Translations under genes and position numbers: made by a program | Shown: positions 5,760-5,887 of the stretch, one piece after another | Numbering within the stretch: the stretch's first letter is position 1 | Layout of the letters: each line of letters begins with the position of its first letter | From: JABCPE02 sp963530895 | GTDB lineage: Bacteria; Bacteroidota; Bacteroidia; Flavobacteriales; Weeksellaceae | Direction of reading: 5' to 3' | NCBI GenBank assembly: GCA_963530895.1 | Contig: CAUSFO010000082.1 | Location: 1 to 5,887 of the forward strand | Length of the DNA: 5,887 bases | Notes under the pieces: generated by a model | The model's input: the letters and a program-made list of their open reading frames with translations, nothing else | The model's database searches: none | What the model was told of the DNA's origin: nothing

Positions 5760-5788
5760 ATGCTTAACTTTCCGTTAGGCATTTCTTT
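5760..5788 (+). terminator. candidate expression-platform hairpin after the FMN aptamer
   Basis: ATGCTTAAC (5760-5768) pairs with GTTAGGCAT (5774-5782) over nine positions with one G-U, loop TTTCC, followed by TTCTTT. The hairpin starts 6 nt after P1 and is in the position of a riboswitch-controlled terminator. Its T-tract is short and interrupted (TTTCTTTGG), so it may be weak or may act on translation of the overlapping short frame instead. Confidence 0.5.
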
Positions 5789-5816
5789 GGCTATTTATTT
5801 TCCCGAACATACATAA
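5760..5816 (+). CDS. possible 18-codon leader peptide before the erm-like gene
   Basis: An ATG 6 nt after the aptamer opens an 18-codon frame ending at TAA 5814-5816; the product is MLNFPLGISLAIYFPEHT. It overlaps the hairpin at 5760-5782 completely and stops 28 nt before the erm-like start. Many erm genes are induced through a short leader peptide on which the drug-bound ribosome stalls, so size and position fit such a leader. The sequence resembles none of the leader peptides I know (ErmCL, ErmBL, ErmAL1, ErmDL). It could also be a remnant N-terminus of a lost riboflavin gene, or open by chance. Confidence 0.35.
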   Translation: MLNFPLGISLAIYFPEHT

Positions 5817-5844
5817 TTGACACTATTAATTAAAGAAATAAGTA

Positions 5845-5887
5845 ATGATAAAAAATAAACTGCCCGTAAGATACACGGGACAGCATT
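5845..5887 (+). CDS. Erm(F)-like 23S rRNA adenine-N6 methyltransferase (5' end only)
   Basis: Only 14 codons lie in the window: MIKNKLPVRYTGQH. From memory Erm(F) begins MTKKKLPVRFTGQHF, so 11 of 14 positions are identical, including the TGQH motif at the start of the SAM-binding Rossmann domain. Erm enzymes methylate A2058 of 23S rRNA with S-adenosylmethionine and so protect the ribosome from macrolides, lincosamides and streptogramin B. The related housekeeping enzyme RsmA has LGQHFL in this place and lacks the KLPVR lead-in, which argues for Erm. It is a variant and not identical to Erm(F), so I give no symbol. The start follows an A-rich context (AAAGAAATAAGTA) without Shine-Dalgarno. No promoter lies closer than the one before the FMN riboswitch. 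Confidence 0.8.
   Translation, partial: MIKNKLPVRYTGQH

Noticed and set aside
5570..5782. Minus-strand 70-aa open frame
   Set aside because: It runs antisense through the FMN riboswitch, whose conserved bases keep the frame open. There is no coding character apart from that.
5817..5847. TTGACA at 5817-5822 as a sigma-70-type promoter for the erm-like gene
   Set aside because: A -10 box at 17-nt spacing would fall on the start codon region, and no TAnnTTTG element lies near. Bacteroidota promoters do not follow the TTGACA/TATAAT pattern.
4839..5872. Ten-base direct repeat CCCGTAAGAT at 4839-4848 and 5863-5872
   Set aside because: Several ten-base matches are expected by chance in a window of this size, and the second copy is inside the coding sequence for the conserved PVR segment of Erm. 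Not credible as an attachment site.
1..5887. CRISPR array, insertion sequence or transposase
   Set aside because: No regularly spaced repeats, terminal inverted repeats or transposase-like frames were seen on either strand.

Overview
The window looks like a chromosomal segment from a Bacteroidota bacterium of the order Flavobacteriales, possibly Weeksellaceae (Chryseobacterium/Riemerella/Elizabethkingia-like). Three things suggest this: low GC content with A-rich start-codon contexts and almost no Shine-Dalgarno sequences; several exact matches to the Bacteroidota -7 promoter element TAnnTTTG; and protein sequences (ThrRS, IF3, L35, L20) of flavobacterial character. The family-level placement is from memory of sequence flavour and is uncertain.

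Left part (1-4006): a translation operon. After a possible 17-codon tail of an upstream gene comes thrS (threonyl-tRNA synthetase), then infC (initiation factor IF3), a small secreted or periplasmic protein of unknown function, rpmI (L35) and rplT (L20). The order thrS-infC-rpmI-rplT is the classic bacterial IF3 operon, but here an unrelated exported protein sits between infC and rpmI. A 119-nt gap before rplT holds two RNA hairpins, one of them a candidate autoregulatory leader. A strong intrinsic terminator closes the operon at 3976-4006.

Middle part (4025-4983): a PhnP-like metallo-beta-lactamase-fold hydrolase, then a complete tRNA-Leu(CAA) gene with its own promoter, encoded CCA and a 12-bp intrinsic terminator.

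Right part (4984-5887): this looks accessory. It begins just after the tRNA-Leu gene, a common integration point, with a perfect 11-bp tandem repeat. An orphan coiled-coil-like protein of 143 aa follows. Next come a promoter, a near-consensus FMN riboswitch aptamer (5641-5753), a hairpin overlapped by an 18-codon open frame, and the first 14 codons of a gene whose N-terminus strongly resembles Erm(F)-type 23S rRNA adenine-N6 methyltransferases (macrolide-lincosamide-streptogramin resistance). No riboflavin gene lies between riboswitch and erm-like gene. The transcript from this promoter therefore appears to put an Erm-like methyltransferase downstream of a flavin sensor, or else the riboswitch is an orphan left when a riboflavin gene was displaced. 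This is the most unusual observation in the window.
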